Under the pieces are notes generated by a model. The model saw nothing but the letters and a program-made list of their open reading frames with translations, searched no databases and was not told the DNA's origin. The translations under genes and the position numbers were made by a program. A stretch of DNA of 64,000 nt, taken from Thiomicrospira sp. (GTDB taxonomy: Bacteria > Pseudomonadota > Gammaproteobacteria > Thiomicrospirales > Thiomicrospiraceae). This document shows positions 50,140 through 59,772 of this stretch, piece after piece (the stretch's first letter is position 1; the number at the start of each line of letters is the position of its first letter). Where the stretch lies: assembly GCF_014859555.1 (NCBI RefSeq), contig NZ_JACUTY010000001.1, positions 1-64,000 of the forward strand, in the 5' to 3' direction.

Positions 50140-50537
50140 TGTTTATTTTAACCATGCGAGTACGCGATTATGAATGTGATATTCAAGGGGTGGTGAACAA
50201 CAGTGTGTATCAAAATTATCTTGAACACGCTCGGCATGAATTCCTACTCGCCAATAACATCAATTTTGCCGATTTAAGCGCGCAAGGCATTAATTTAGTG
50301 GTTACCCGAACCGAGCTAGACTACAAAGCCTCGTTGCGCCCACAGGATGACTTTTACATAACGGTCGAATGCATTCGCGAGTCGCGTCTTAAATTTGCAT
50401 TTATTCAACATATCTATCGCTCAAATGATGATAAATTAGTGATGCAAGCTAGGGTAATTGGAACCGGCTTAAATGCACGCGGGCGCCCGGAAATTCCGGC
50501 TGAATTAGATGCTTTATTTACTCCGCAAAACGATTAG
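50139..50537 (+). CDS. Acyl-CoA thioesterase, 4HBT hot-dog fold
   Basis: 132 aa. RVRDYECDIQGVVNNSVYQNYLEHARHEFL is the hot-dog active-site region of the 4-hydroxybenzoyl-CoA thioesterase/YbgC family, where the Asp in CDIQGVVNN is catalytic. The substrate cannot be predicted. Translationally coupled to the esterase upstream and 9 nt before coaBC. Confidence 0.85.
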   Translation: MFILTMRVRDYECDIQGVVNNSVYQNYLEHARHEFLLANNINFADLSAQGINLVVTRTELDYKASLRPQDDFYITVECIRESRLKFAFIQHIYRSNDDKLVMQARVIGTGLNARGRPEIPAELDALFTPQND

Positions 50538-50546
50538 GTAACAAAT

Positions 50547-51815
50547 ATGAAAGTGTTGGTTGGTGTGTCAGGCGGAATCGCAGCCTATAAGGCCTTGGAG
50601 TTAGTGCGCTTGTGTGTCAAAGCCGGCTACCAAGTGCAGGTGGTGATGACCGAAGGCGCCAAGCAGTTTATTCAACCTTTATCCTTTCAAGCTTTGTGTG
50701 GACATAAAGTGCGCGACAGCTTGTTTGATCTCGAACAAGAAGCCGGTATGGGACATATAGAACTGGCACGTTGGGCGGATCTAATTGTGATCGCGCCCGC
50801 CAGCGCGGATGTATTGGCACGTTTGCGTGCAGGTATGGCAAATGATTTATTAACTACGCTATGCTTAGCCACCGATCGACCGATTGTATTTGCCCCCGCG
50901 ATGAACCGCTTAATGTGGGCGAATGCCGCCACCCAAGATAATGTCGCGGCTCTGCAAACACGCGGCTGGCAGATGATTGAACCCGCCTCGGGCGAGCAGG
51001 CTTGTGGTGAAGTCGGGGCAGGGCGTTTGGCTGAACCCGAAACGATTTTTAACATTATTCGTCAGCAAGCGGATAAGTTATCGGTTGCGGACATAAATGC
51101 AGATAAAGCACCAGGCCTGGTTGGTCAGCATTCTATTCCTACCGACCACCAGGCCTGGTGGTCGGATAAAACCTTGCTGATTACCGCTGGGCCAACCTAT
51201 GAAGACCTAGACCCTGTACGTTTTATTGGTAATCGAAGCTCCGGCAAAATGGGGTTTGCGATCGCCGAGGCTGCGGCTGAATTGGGGGCGAAAGTCGTAT
51301 TGATCAGCGGGCCAGTGAATTTGCCGACCCCACCCGGCGTGACGCGAATTGATGTGCGATCGGCTTTGCAAATGTTTGAAGCGGTAAAGCAATATTATGC
51401 GCAAGTTAATGTCATGATTGGCGCGGCCGCGGTCGCCGATTTTAGGTTGGCTGAACTGGCTAGCCAAAAAATCAAAAAACAGGCTGAACAAGACGGCTTA
51501 GAACTCAAGTTGGTACAAAACCCGGATATTATTGGCTGGGTCGCCGCGCAGGCAGATAAACCTTATGTGGTCGGGTTTGCGGCGGAAACGCAACAAGTGA
51601 TGGCCTATGCCAAGGCCAAATTACAACGCAAGGGGCTAGACATGATTTGCGCCAATCAGGTGGGTGAAGGACTTGGGTTTGACACAGATGATAATGCTTT
51701 AACTTTGATTACCCAAAATCAGGAATGGCCACTTGCGCCGTCATCCAAAACCCAGCAAGCCAAGTGGCTTTTAGGTTTTATTCAGCAAACGCTAGAAACC
51801 ACTGCGGCAAATTAA
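50547..51815 (+). CDS. coaBC: Bifunctional phosphopantothenoylcysteine decarboxylase / phosphopantothenate-cysteine ligase
   Basis: 422 aa, two steps of coenzyme A synthesis. The N-terminal flavin decarboxylase (CoaC, residues 1-180) has GVSGGIAAYKALELVR, APAMNRLMW and EQACGEVGAGRL. The C-terminal ligase (CoaB, from about 210) has LLITAGPTYEDLDPVRFIGNRSSGKMG and the KIKKQ...LVQNPDI segment. Residues 188-205, the interdomain linker, are encoded largely by two copies of the iterated palindrome 38 bp apart. Confidence 0.96.
   Translation: MKVLVGVSGGIAAYKALELVRLCVKAGYQVQVVMTEGAKQFIQPLSFQALCGHKVRDSLFDLEQEAGMGHIELARWADLIVIAPASADVLARLRAGMANDLLTTLCLATDRPIVFAPAMNRLMWANAATQDNVAALQTRGWQMIEPASGEQACGEVGAGRLAEPETIFNIIRQQADKLSVADINADKAPGLVGQHSIPTDHQAWWSDKTLLITAGPTYEDLDPVRFIGNRSSGKMGFAIAEAAAELGAKVVLISGPVNLPTPPGVTRIDVRSALQMFEAVKQYYAQVNVMIGAAAVADFRLAELASQKIKKQAEQDGLELKLVQNPDIIGWVAAQADKPYVVGFAAETQQVMAYAKAKLQRKGLDMICANQVGEGLGFDTDDNALTLITQNQEWPLAPSSKTQQAKWLLGFIQQTLETTAAN
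51111..51120. repeat. Iterated palindrome CCAGGCCTGG, first copy in the coaBC linker
   Basis: Read as APGLVG in the linker between the CoaC and CoaB domains. It lies 38 bp before a second exact copy. Confidence 0.9.
51142..51165. repeat. Longest perfect form of the iterated palindrome (24 bp), coaBC linker
   Basis: The core CCAGGCCTGG at 51149-51158 is extended symmetrically by CCGACCA on the left and TGGTCGG on the right, giving 24 bases of perfect dyad symmetry. In frame it reads DHQAWWSD at the domain junction. It best represents the full extended consensus. Confidence 0.93.
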
Positions 51816-51859
51816 GTCATCAATTCGGGTTAATCGAGGTGCCCTATTAAGGGTTGGAG

Positions 51860-52243
51860 CTATTTCGCTTGATCAATCATTTTTTGGGTGGCGCTTTCTA
51901 CCTGCTGTGCAATCTTAACGAGCTCGGCATTGTCCGACAACATCGCCAGCATAGGTTCGGGCCGGATCATGCCGATTTTGGTGACACCTTGCTCAGTAAA
52001 TACCGAAATTCGACAAGGTAAGGCCATATTCAAGTTCATATCCACCGCTAAAACCTTAGAGGCCTGCCCTGGGTTGCACACTTCAAACACACGGCATTGG
52101 CCTTTAAAATCAAAGCCCTTAGTGCGCAACGTTTGACCTAGGTCGTGAATGTGCAACACCCCAAACTGGTGAGCCTTAACAGCGGCCTCTAAATCTTGAC
52201 TGGCTTGTTCAAACGATTTTGGGGTTTCAACTACATAATACAT
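51860..52243 (-). CDS. DUF302-family protein
   Basis: 127 aa. KSFEQASQDLEAAVKAHQFGVLHIHDLGQTLRTKGFDF and CRVFEVCNPGQASKVLAVDMNLNMALPCRISVF match the DUF302 pattern, a small alpha/beta domain found in many sulfur-metabolising and other bacteria without a known function. It has no signal peptide. It follows the DUF4395-like gene by 20 nt on the same strand, suggesting a two-gene unit. Confidence 0.85.
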   Translation of the reverse strand: MYYVVETPKSFEQASQDLEAAVKAHQFGVLHIHDLGQTLRTKGFDFKGQCRVFEVCNPGQASKVLAVDMNLNMALPCRISVFTEQGVTKIGMIRPEPMLAMLSDNAELVKIAQQVESATQKMIDQAK

Positions 52244-52263
52244 AACACAATCCTTTGCGAAGG

Positions 52264-53007
52264 TTAATCGCTTTTTTGTTGTTGGCGTTCTTGATGGCGA
52301 CGGGCAATTTCATCCCAGTCGATATTGTTACAGGTTTCGCACTCTTCTTTGATAATACCCATCCAGACTAACATAGAGTGAATTTTGCACCCCACACAGA
52401 AGCCCAAAATTGCCTCCATCCACATAAATCCAAGACAGACCCAAACCAATACGAGCGGAATCCAAAAAGGCATATAGTTAATATGGGTGGGAATTTCAGT
52501 GCCTAAAATCGAGTTAAGTATACGTGCGGTACTGTCTGGGTTAAAGAACACAATACACACCACAATAAAAATACTGCCTAACGTCCAAGCAAAGCGTTTT
52601 GGTACTAGGGGTTTCCATACTGCCGGTTTGTCGGCGGCTAATAGGCTGGCAATTAAGATGGTGGGTGATAAACGTGATGTCCACTTTGACATGCCGGATA
52701 ACATATCAAATAAGGCATAAAATAAAACCCATGTTTGAATGGTCCAATCAAAAGTGCGACGAATCGCCTCGACCTGATAAATGATATGACCATCCCAATC
52801 AAGCTCATAAGTGTCGACCGAGGTATTGCCATCTACAATCCAGTTTGAAACATAAATCGCATCATAAAGCGTTAAGCCCATATAAAGTGGGATGACTAAT
52901 AAGATACCAGCGCGAACTCTTACAGCGGTATCGTTAATGTAGAGGGGGGATTCAGACGGATCACGAAACCAAAGGTTTTTGATTGCATTTAAATATGCTT
53001 GCCACAT
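52264..53007 (-). CDS. DUF4395-like integral membrane protein with two C-terminal CxxC motifs
   Basis: 247 aa from the ATG at 53007, chosen for its CAGGAGC ribosome binding site. The frame is open to 53103. About five hydrophobic segments (near residues 35-52, 90-110, 120-138, 150-168, 190-215) are followed by FCVGCKIH and ECETCNN, two CxxC pairs that could bind metal or exchange disulfides. The pattern resembles the DUF4395 family, often linked with thioredoxin-like proteins. The assignment is by recall. The DUF302 gene follows. Weak hairpins occupy the 138-nt upstream gap. Confidence 0.65.
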   Translation of the reverse strand: MWQAYLNAIKNLWFRDPSESPLYINDTAVRVRAGILLVIPLYMGLTLYDAIYVSNWIVDGNTSVDTYELDWDGHIIYQVEAIRRTFDWTIQTWVLFYALFDMLSGMSKWTSRLSPTILIASLLAADKPAVWKPLVPKRFAWTLGSIFIVVCIVFFNPDSTARILNSILGTEIPTHINYMPFWIPLVLVWVCLGFMWMEAILGFCVGCKIHSMLVWMGIIKEECETCNNIDWDEIARRHQERQQQKSD

Positions 53008-53145
53008 TGAATATGCTCCTGTCAGCCTACCGAATAAAGTAGGTCGTATTTTTATAATATTAATGTTTGATAATGTTACGGCTTGGGGGGGCACAAAAGC
53101 CAATAGAAAAACTTAATGAGGCGATATGGTTAGTTGAAAAAATGC

Positions 53146-53565
53146 TTAGTCATGGTCTTGCACGCGACCACGTAAACTTTTAATTCTACTTTTTTGCACT
53201 TTTGATTTTAAGCGACGTTCACGTGAACCTCGAGTGGGTTTGGTGGGACGACGTGGTTTATCCACGTGTAGCGCTTGTTGAATCAATTCAATCAAGCGTT
53301 TAATCGCGGCTTCACGGTTTTGTTCTTGAGTGCGAAACTGTTGCGCTTTGATCACAATCAGCCCCTCTTTTGTAATCCGATGGTCACGCAGCTGTAAGAG
53401 TGTTTGTTTGGCCTCGTCCGGCAGACTTGACGCGCGGATATCAAAACGCAGATGCACGGCTGAGGAAACTTTATTGACATTTTGACCGCCGGCACCTTGA
53501 GCTCGAATCGCTTTAAGGTCTATTTCGGACTCATCAAGTTGTAGCTGCGGGTTAATGTAAATCAT
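53146..53565 (-). CDS. arfB: Alternative ribosome-rescue factor ArfB
   Basis: 139 aa. The catalytic GGQ is at residues 26-28 in RAQGAGGQNVNKVSSAVHLRFD, with a class I release-factor core. The very basic tail (RRPTKPTRGSRERRLKSKVQKSRIKSLRGR) is the part that ArfB threads into the empty mRNA channel of stalled ribosomes before hydrolysing peptidyl-tRNA. Its length matches ArfB (YaeJ), not PrfH. Confidence 0.94.
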   Translation of the reverse strand: MIYINPQLQLDESEIDLKAIRAQGAGGQNVNKVSSAVHLRFDIRASSLPDEAKQTLLQLRDHRITKEGLIVIKAQQFRTQEQNREAAIKRLIELIQQALHVDKPRRPTKPTRGSRERRLKSKVQKSRIKSLRGRVQDHD

Positions 53566-53725
53566 AGAATCTAAGCTCGGTTTTTTTAAATCAGATAACC
53601 TATTTTAACAACTAAGTCCGTGATCAAGCAGGCGATTGAATCGGCTCGCAACGAATCGTGTAAAATACGACACAATCATTTATTCAGTCAGCATAAAAGT
53701 AGTTGGCAATCATTAAGGATAGGAC

Positions 53726-54187
53726 ATGACGATTCAGGTGGAATACAAAATTTTAGACCCGCGTTTGGGTAACGAGATTGGCATGCCGCACTATGCAACC
53801 CAAGGTTCAGCCGGCTTAGATTTACGGGCGTGTATAAACGAACCACTTACACTTTCACCCGGTGAAACCCAGTTAATTCCAACTGGTTTAGCGATTCATT
53901 TGGATGATGCCGGTTTAGCCGCGATGTTATTGCCGCGCTCGGGTTTAGGCCACAAACACGGGATTGTATTAGGCAACCTAGTAGGTTTGATTGACTCGGA
54001 TTATCAGGGCGAGTTAAAGGTATCCTGCTGGAATCGCAGTGACACACCTTATACTATAGGCATCGGCGAGCGCATTGCGCAAATGGTGATAGTGCCCGTA
54101 TTACAACCGGTTTTTAGCCAGGTGAGTGAGTTTGGCGAGTCGAGTGAGCGCGGTGTAGGCGGTTTTGGACACACTGGCACACATTAA
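53726..54187 (+). CDS. dut: dUTP diphosphatase
   Basis: 153 aa trimeric dUTPase that hydrolyses dUTP to dUMP. The five motifs are present: [46 protein letters not shown] and the C-terminal [10 protein letters not shown] arm that closes the active site. A TAAAAT -10-like box is in the 160-nt upstream gap (about 53660), with no clear -35 partner. Confidence 0.97.
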   Translation: MTIQVEYKILDPRLGNEIGMPHYATQGSAGLDLRACINEPLTLSPGETQLIPTGLAIHLDDAGLAAMLLPRSGLGHKHGIVLGNLVGLIDSDYQGELKVSCWNRSDTPYTIGIGERIAQMVIVPVLQPVFSQVSEFGESSERGVGGFGHTGTH

Positions 54188-54224
54188 GTTTGTTCAGTAT
54201 CTATGACTTAGAAAGGGCCGAAAA

Positions 54225-55289
54225 ATGAAAACACGCAATGGTAGAAGAACTAGACGAATGCGTGGCATAGCAGGCCTGGTGGTTGGCTTGGGCAGTTCCA
54301 CCTTGTGGGCGCAAGAGGCCATAAAAGACTCGGATGGCTCAAACGCTTTAAACTCGGAATGTATGCAAGAGGGTTTGAAGCATGCGTCAGGCGAGATGAC
54401 GTTGAAAACCTTACGTGCGCGTTGTTTGGAATCGGCTGACGCGGCGGTCAGGCTTGATCAAATGTTCGATGCAAACCAAGCTGAGCCGACCGCCCTTGAA
54501 AATCGTATCCAGGCCGAGCGCCGCAATAAGTTTGAACCTTATATTATGTTGCCTTATCGACCCAATTATCTTTTGATTGGCTCGTATAACTTTGCCACAC
54601 CGAATGAGCAGCCATACAATGGAGTGGATTATGTTGAGACGATTGATGGCCGTTTTCAACGGGTTGAAACCAAATTTCAAGTGAGTTTAAAAATACCGGT
54701 GGCCGATAATTTACTAGGCGGACGCTGGTTTGTGGCTTATACCAACCGTGCGTTTTGGCAAGCGTATAATATGAAACTTTCTAAGCCGTTTCGCGAAACC
54801 AATCATGAACCAGAGCTGTGGGTAACGTACGATCAAAATATTGAGTTTTTAGGTTGGCGTAATCGGCTGATTGATTTAGGCGTGTCGCATCAATCTAACG
54901 GCCGTGGTGACCCGATTTCGCGTTCATGGAACCGTATTTACGCGCGTTTTATTTTTGAGCGTGGCAACAATGTCATCACGCTTAAACCCTGGTGGCGTAT
55001 ACCTGATCGCGACGGTAATGACGACAACCCAGATATTTTGGATTATATGGGGGCGGGTGAGTTGCACTTTGCCACCAAGCTTGGAAAAAACAACCTCAAT
55101 ATGATGGTGCGTAATAATTTTGATGCCGATGATAATTATGGTGCGGTTGAATTGAATTACAGTTACCGATTGCACCGCAACTTACAGGGTTATGTGCAGT
55201 GGTTTTATGGTTATGGCGAAAGTATGATTGACTATAATCACTTAAACAATTCAATTGGGATCGGCGTGAAGTTAAACAGCTGGTTATGA
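54225..55289 (+). CDS. pldA: Outer-membrane phospholipase A (PldA)
   Basis: 354 aa. The N-terminus is unusually arginine-rich (KTRNGRRTRRMRG), followed by the hydrophobic IAGLVVGLGSSTLWAQ with a plausible cleavage after WAQ. The catalytic region is SHQSNGRGDPISRSWNRIYARFIFE: His222, Ser224 and Asn236 correspond to the known His-Ser-Asn triad. The C-terminus (beta strands to KLNSWL) fits a beta-barrel. It degrades surface-exposed phospholipids. A 9/10 palindrome copy encodes AGLVVG inside the signal peptide. Confidence 0.93.
   Translation: MKTRNGRRTRRMRGIAGLVVGLGSSTLWAQEAIKDSDGSNALNSECMQEGLKHASGEMTLKTLRARCLESADAAVRLDQMFDANQAEPTALENRIQAERRNKFEPYIMLPYRPNYLLIGSYNFATPNEQPYNGVDYVETIDGRFQRVETKFQVSLKIPVADNLLGGRWFVAYTNRAFWQAYNMKLSKPFRETNHEPELWVTYDQNIEFLGWRNRLIDLGVSHQSNGRGDPISRSWNRIYARFIFERGNNVITLKPWWRIPDRDGNDDNPDILDYMGAGELHFATKLGKNNLNMMVRNNFDADDNYGAVELNYSYRLHRNLQGYVQWFYGYGESMIDYNHLNNSIGIGVKLNSWL
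54271..54279. repeat. Iterated palindrome, 9/10 copy in the pldA signal peptide
   Basis: GCAGGCCTGGTGGTTGG, read as AGLVVG in the hydrophobic core of the signal peptide, where only hydrophobicity is constrained. Confidence 0.85.
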
Positions 55290-55328
55290 TAAAATCTGGC
55301 TTATTTATAGCTTTTAAGGAGTGGATGT

Positions 55329-55814
55329 ATGCCGTCATTTGATGTGGTTTCAGAAGTCGATAAACATGAGTTAACAAACGCCATTGATCAAGCAAATAAG
55401 GAAGTGGTGACACGTTTTGACTTTAAGGGAACCGACTCGAGTTTTGAACTAAAAGACTTGGAAATCAAAATGAGCACCGAGTCTGAGTTTCAGTTAGACC
55501 AAATGTACAACGTATTAACCTCAAAACTTAGCAAGCGCGGCATCGATTTACGCGCGATTGAACTCAAAGATCCGGATATTCAACTCAAAACCGCCAAGCA
55601 AACGGTGATTGTTCACCAAGGTTTGGATACGCCGTTGGCCAAAAAAGTCGTGAAGATTTTAAAAGACGCCAAGCTAAAAGTACAAGCGCAAGTTCAAGGT
55701 GAGAGTGTGCGTGTAACTGGCAAAAAACGTGATGATTTACAAGAAGCGATTGCGTTGCTAAAAGCCCAAGAAGAATTCGAGCGCCCACTGCAGTTTGAAA
55801 ACTTCCGCGATTAA
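55329..55814 (+). CDS. yajQ: YajQ-family nucleotide-binding protein
   Basis: 161 aa. PSFDVVSEVDKHELTNAIDQANKEVVTRFDFKGTDSSFEL opens it and GESVRVTGKKRDDLQEAIALLK...RPLQFENFRD closes it, both standard for the family. In Xanthomonas a homologue binds cyclic di-GMP, and in others a role in tRNA/rRNA binding was proposed. The role here is open. AAGGAG precedes the ATG. Confidence 0.94.
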   Translation: MPSFDVVSEVDKHELTNAIDQANKEVVTRFDFKGTDSSFELKDLEIKMSTESEFQLDQMYNVLTSKLSKRGIDLRAIELKDPDIQLKTAKQTVIVHQGLDTPLAKKVVKILKDAKLKVQAQVQGESVRVTGKKRDDLQEAIALLKAQEEFERPLQFENFRD

Positions 55815-55842
55815 GACGTCAGTCTCAATCTAACTCAATCAG

Positions 55843-55886
55843 AAAACCACCAGGCCAGGTCTTTACCAGGCCGGGTGGTTTTTGTT
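55843..55886 (+). terminator. Terminator after yajQ built from two degenerate palindrome copies
   Basis: AAAACCACCAGGCCAGGT (55843-55860) pairs with ACCAGGCCGGGTGGTTTT (55865-55882) over 18 positions with two mismatches around CTTT, then TGTTT. Both arms are changed copies of the dispersed palindrome. The structure is roughly symmetric, so it may serve the convergent lipoprotein gene (end 55910) too. Confidence 0.75.
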
Positions 55887-55909
55887 TCATCCTGACCCGT
55901 TCGTTCAGT

Positions 55910-56422
55910 TTAAAATTCAAACATACGTAAGGTGTCTTGCGGTACAAGCGAGCTGGCTTGGCGAATACGTTGTTGCATCCACCCCATAAACAATTCGACT
56001 TCGCGCATACTTAAACGGTCATCAATAAATGTAATCGACGATTGTACCTCTGCGGCTTTGTTGCCGGGTTGCAAAATATATTTAGCGCAGCTCAAATGGC
56101 TGTTTAAATGCGACAGCGTGACAAAAATTTCCGGATTGGTTTGGTGTTCGGTTTTAATCGGATAAACCTGGCTCACCACCACACGGCTTAAGCCGCCTAG
56201 CCGAATGCGTGGCTCCATAATATAACGTCCATTGTCATATAACACTTCAATTTGACGTTCATTTAAAACGGTGGTGATATAACCTTGGTTTTCCAGCGCT
56301 TGTGCCAAAACCTTGGTGGCCGGGGTTTGATCGTTAAACGTGATCCAGCTATTCGAACCGGTTTGAGTTAAAGCACAACCTGATAACATCAGTAAAGCAA
56401 ACAAACTAACAATAAAACGCAT
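55910..56422 (-). CDS. Small lipoprotein of unknown function
   Basis: 170 aa from the ATG at 56422, chosen because MRFIVSLFALLMLSGC is a complete lipoprotein signal. The frame is open to 56509 without plausible coding sense. Cys16 would be lipidated. The mature part has no motif I recognise. It contains ATKVLAQALENQGYITTVLNERQIEVLYDNGRYIMEP. It is divergent from argB and converges with yajQ. Confidence 0.75.
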   Translation of the reverse strand: MRFIVSLFALLMLSGCALTQTGSNSWITFNDQTPATKVLAQALENQGYITTVLNERQIEVLYDNGRYIMEPRIRLGGLSRVVVSQVYPIKTEHQTNPEIFVTLSHLNSHLSCAKYILQPGNKAAEVQSSITFIDDRLSMREVELFMGWMQQRIRQASSLVPQDTLRMFEF

Positions 56423-56458
56423 GGATAGATTCCTGTATTTTTTTAACGATGCGGGTAA

Positions 56459-57412
<954 letters not shown>

Positions 57413-57450
57413 GCAATACTAAATATTACGTCTGGCGTAATCTTATTTCA

Positions 57451-57478
57451 AAAGCGAGGCTTAGGCTTCGCTTTTTTT
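57451..57478 (+). terminator. Intrinsic terminator after argB
   Basis: AAAGCGAGGC (57451-57460) pairs with GCTTCGCTTT (57465-57474) with one G-U around TTAG, followed by TTTT. It separates argB from the permease gene that starts about 18 nt later. Confidence 0.85.
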
Positions 57479-57495
57479 ATTGGTGGATTCTTCGT

Positions 57496-58251
57496 TTGAT
57501 AGATCAAATCCTACTGTTCATTATTTCGTTAGTTGCCAACTTGCTGTCGGCTTTAGCCGGCGGTGGTGCAGGCTTGTTACAGTTGCCGGCTTTGTTGTTT
57601 TTGGGGTTGCCGTTTGGGGTTGCGCTCGCCACCCATAAAGTCGCCAGTGTGTTTTTGGGCTTGGGGGCGACCGCGCGTCATTGGCGAAATTCAACCTTAG
57701 ACTGGCGTTTCGCCTGGTTTATTTTGGCCACAGGTGTGCCAGGTGTAATGCTGGGCGCGAGTTTTATTTTGCAGGTTGATGATCGACTGGCACAGTTGGC
57801 ATTAGGCTTATTAACGCTGGGTTTGGGCGTCTACTCTTGGCTAAAACCCCAGCTTGGGCAAATCGAAGCCATCCAAAATCGCACCACACAAGGTTATATT
57901 ATTGGCGGATTGGTGATTATGTTGATAGGTATACTCAATGGATCACTAACTTCAGGCACGGGTTTGTTTGTGACGTTATGGTTGGTGCGTTGGTTTGGTT
58001 TAGATTACAAAACCGCGGTCACTTACACTTTAATATTGGTCGGGATTTTCTGGAATGGCAGTGGTGCGATTACGCTTGGATTATTGAGTGAGATTCAGTG
58101 GAGTTGGTTGCCCGCGTTAATTTTAGGTTCGTTAATGGGCGGTTATTTAGGTGCGCATCTGGCCATTGTAAAAGGCAATAAATTGGTGAAACGCGCGTTT
58201 GAAATATTGACGGTTCTAGTGGGGCTCGCTCTGATTATGCAGGCCTGGTGA
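57496..58251 (+). CDS. TauE/SafE (TSUP)-family membrane permease
   Basis: 251 aa from a TTG at 57496. The start is uncertain because the frame is open back into argB, and GGTGG is the only ribosome-binding-like sequence. About eight membrane helices, with the family glycine-rich pattern LSALAGGGAGLLQLPALLFLGLP at the N-terminus and GILNGSLTSGTGLFVTLWLV mid-protein. TSUP proteins export or import sulfonates, sulfite and related anions, and the substrate here is unknown. The last codons, MQAW-stop, are written by a 9/10 palindrome copy. It converges on sixA. Confidence 0.85.
   Translation: MIDQILLFIISLVANLLSALAGGGAGLLQLPALLFLGLPFGVALATHKVASVFLGLGATARHWRNSTLDWRFAWFILATGVPGVMLGASFILQVDDRLAQLALGLLTLGLGVYSWLKPQLGQIEAIQNRTTQGYIIGGLVIMLIGILNGSLTSGTGLFVTLWLVRWFGLDYKTAVTYTLILVGIFWNGSGAITLGLLSEIQWSWLPALILGSLMGGYLGAHLAIVKGNKLVKRAFEILTVLVGLALIMQAW
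58240..58248. repeat. Iterated palindrome, 9/10 copy at the permease stop
   Basis: GCAGGCCTGGTGATGG, read as QAW with the stop codon following in the flank. It lies in the short gap between convergent gene ends. Confidence 0.8.
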
Positions 58252-58255
58252 TGGT

Positions 58256-58777
58256 TTATGAGCTGGGCGGGTTTTGTATGTCTTTAGGTCGAGTAATGCT
58301 AACCATTTTGCCGTCGCCACGCTCTAAGTTTGACCAGTCAGCAGGCATCACAAAATGGGCGATCGCCGCGGTTGGTAGAAGTTTAATCTGGCTGGATTGT
58401 TCACTTGGTAAAGTGTGTAAGTAATCAATCAACTTCTCTAAACCCGGGTTGTGGCCAATTAACAATATGCGTTTGCCTTCAACCTTAGCCAGTTCGGCTA
58501 ATAAAGTAGATAAGTCCGCCAGGTAAAGTGAATCCAGGTTTAATGTTTGGATGTCGCAATCTTTACACAAGCGGTTTAAGGTTTGTTGCGCACGTTTGGC
58601 GGTTGAGCATAAGATTACATCCGGTAACAACTCTTGCGTTTCCAGCCAACTTGCCATTTTTTTGGCATTACGTCTACCACGTTCAGATAATGCACGATCT
58701 TTATCGCTGATATGCTCATTCGACCAGTCCGACTTGGCGTGGCGCCAGATGAGCAGTTCGCGCAGTTTATCGGCCAT
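58256..58777 (-). CDS. sixA: Phosphohistidine phosphatase SixA
   Basis: 173 aa. Catalytic RHAKS near residue 12 (His13) and the second histidine in [15 protein letters not shown] identify a short histidine-phosphatase of the SixA type, which dephosphorylates phosphohistidine on phosphotransfer proteins. The ATG at 58777 is chosen for its nearby GAAG. An in-frame ATG at 58789 would add four residues. It overlaps the end of pyrE, so the two are coupled. Confidence 0.88.
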   Translation of the reverse strand: MADKLRELLIWRHAKSDWSNEHISDKDRALSERGRRNAKKMASWLETQELLPDVILCSTAKRAQQTLNRLCKDCDIQTLNLDSLYLADLSTLLAELAKVEGKRILLIGHNPGLEKLIDYLHTLPSEQSSQIKLLPTAAIAHFVMPADWSNLERGDGKMVSITRPKDIQNPPSS

Positions 58778-59414
58778 CTTCAATGCCATAAGTTTGACGA
58801 TATAAACGCATGGCTTCTAAAGCTTCGGCGTTATCGGTTTGGGCGCTTAAATAGTTAATCAAATCATTCAGATTTAAAATACTCATCACCGGCAAGCCGT
58901 ATTGTTGCTCGACTTCCTGAATGGCGGATAAGGAACCTTGTCCGCGTTCCATACGATCCAACGCCACCACGACACCCGCGGGTTGTGCGCCGTGGTCGTG
59001 AATTAAGTCAATTGATTCACGAATGGCCGTGCCCGCGGTAATCACATCATCAATAATCAAAATACGGCCTTCAAGTGGGTGGCCGACAATTTGACCGCCT
59101 TCGCCGTGGTCTTTTACTTCTTTGCGGTTAAACGCATAGGGCTTATCAAGTTTGTGATCTCGCGCTAATGCTACGCTGGTGGTTGCGGCGAGCGGAATAC
59201 CTTTGTAAGCCGGGCCAAATAACACATCAAACTCAATGCCACAGTGGGCAATCGTGTCGGCATAAGCTTGCGAAAGTTGGTCCAGTTGACCACCGGTATT
59301 AAATAAGCCGGCATTAAAGAAGTAAGGGCTGGTGCGCCCAGATTTAAGTGTGAATTCGCCCAGTTTGAGCACGCCAGTTTGGCGAATGAATTCAATAAAA
59401 TTGGTTTTTTGCAT
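58767..59414 (-). CDS. pyrE: Orotate phosphoribosyltransferase
   Basis: 215 aa, pyrimidine synthesis. The PRPP motif [22 protein letters not shown] lies near residues 117-138, and [21 protein letters not shown] and [12 protein letters not shown] are conserved. It forms a pair with sixA downstream. It is divergent from the gene at 59773. Confidence 0.96.
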   Translation of the reverse strand: MQKTNFIEFIRQTGVLKLGEFTLKSGRTSPYFFNAGLFNTGGQLDQLSQAYADTIAHCGIEFDVLFGPAYKGIPLAATTSVALARDHKLDKPYAFNRKEVKDHGEGGQIVGHPLEGRILIIDDVITAGTAIRESIDLIHDHGAQPAGVVVALDRMERGQGSLSAIQEVEQQYGLPVMSILNLNDLINYLSAQTDNAEALEAMRLYRQTYGIEDGR

Positions 59415-59772
59415 GAGTCTTTATGGTTGCGAAATAAACCCTAATCATAGTGGGCTGAAGGGGTGGGTGCAAGCTGTTTTTTTGATGGAATTTGTAAATT
59501 TGAACTAAGTGAACAGTTGGCGTAAATTCTCTATAAAAATAAGCATAAAATAACGTAAGGAAACCCTTCTTATGTCAAAAATTTTGCTAAAATAACCGCG
59601 CTCCAATCACTTTGTCCTGATTGCTGAATTTCGATGCGGAGTTGAAGGCGGTTTTAAGGATTTGGTATGGGGTTTGCTTAATTGCTTGATAACTCGATAC
59701 AGTTGTATCCAAAAAAAACCAGACCGTATTAACCAGAATAGGGCGGATGTCCGCACAAGAAGGAAAGCAACC
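59415..59772. other. 358-nt intergenic region between pyrE and the coiled-coil membrane protein
   Basis: A divergent gap. On the plus strand TTGAAC (59500-59505) and TAAATT (59523-59528) with 17 bp between form a possible promoter, which would leave a leader of about 240 nt. Short inverted GGCGGATGTCCGC near 59750 is the only local symmetry noticed. No riboswitch, small ORF or terminator could be supported. Confidence 0.35.

Noticed and set aside
59415..59772. Riboswitch or small RNA in the pyrE upstream gap
   Set aside because: No conserved riboswitch core or stable multi-stem fold could be recognised by eye. Only a weak promoter was kept.
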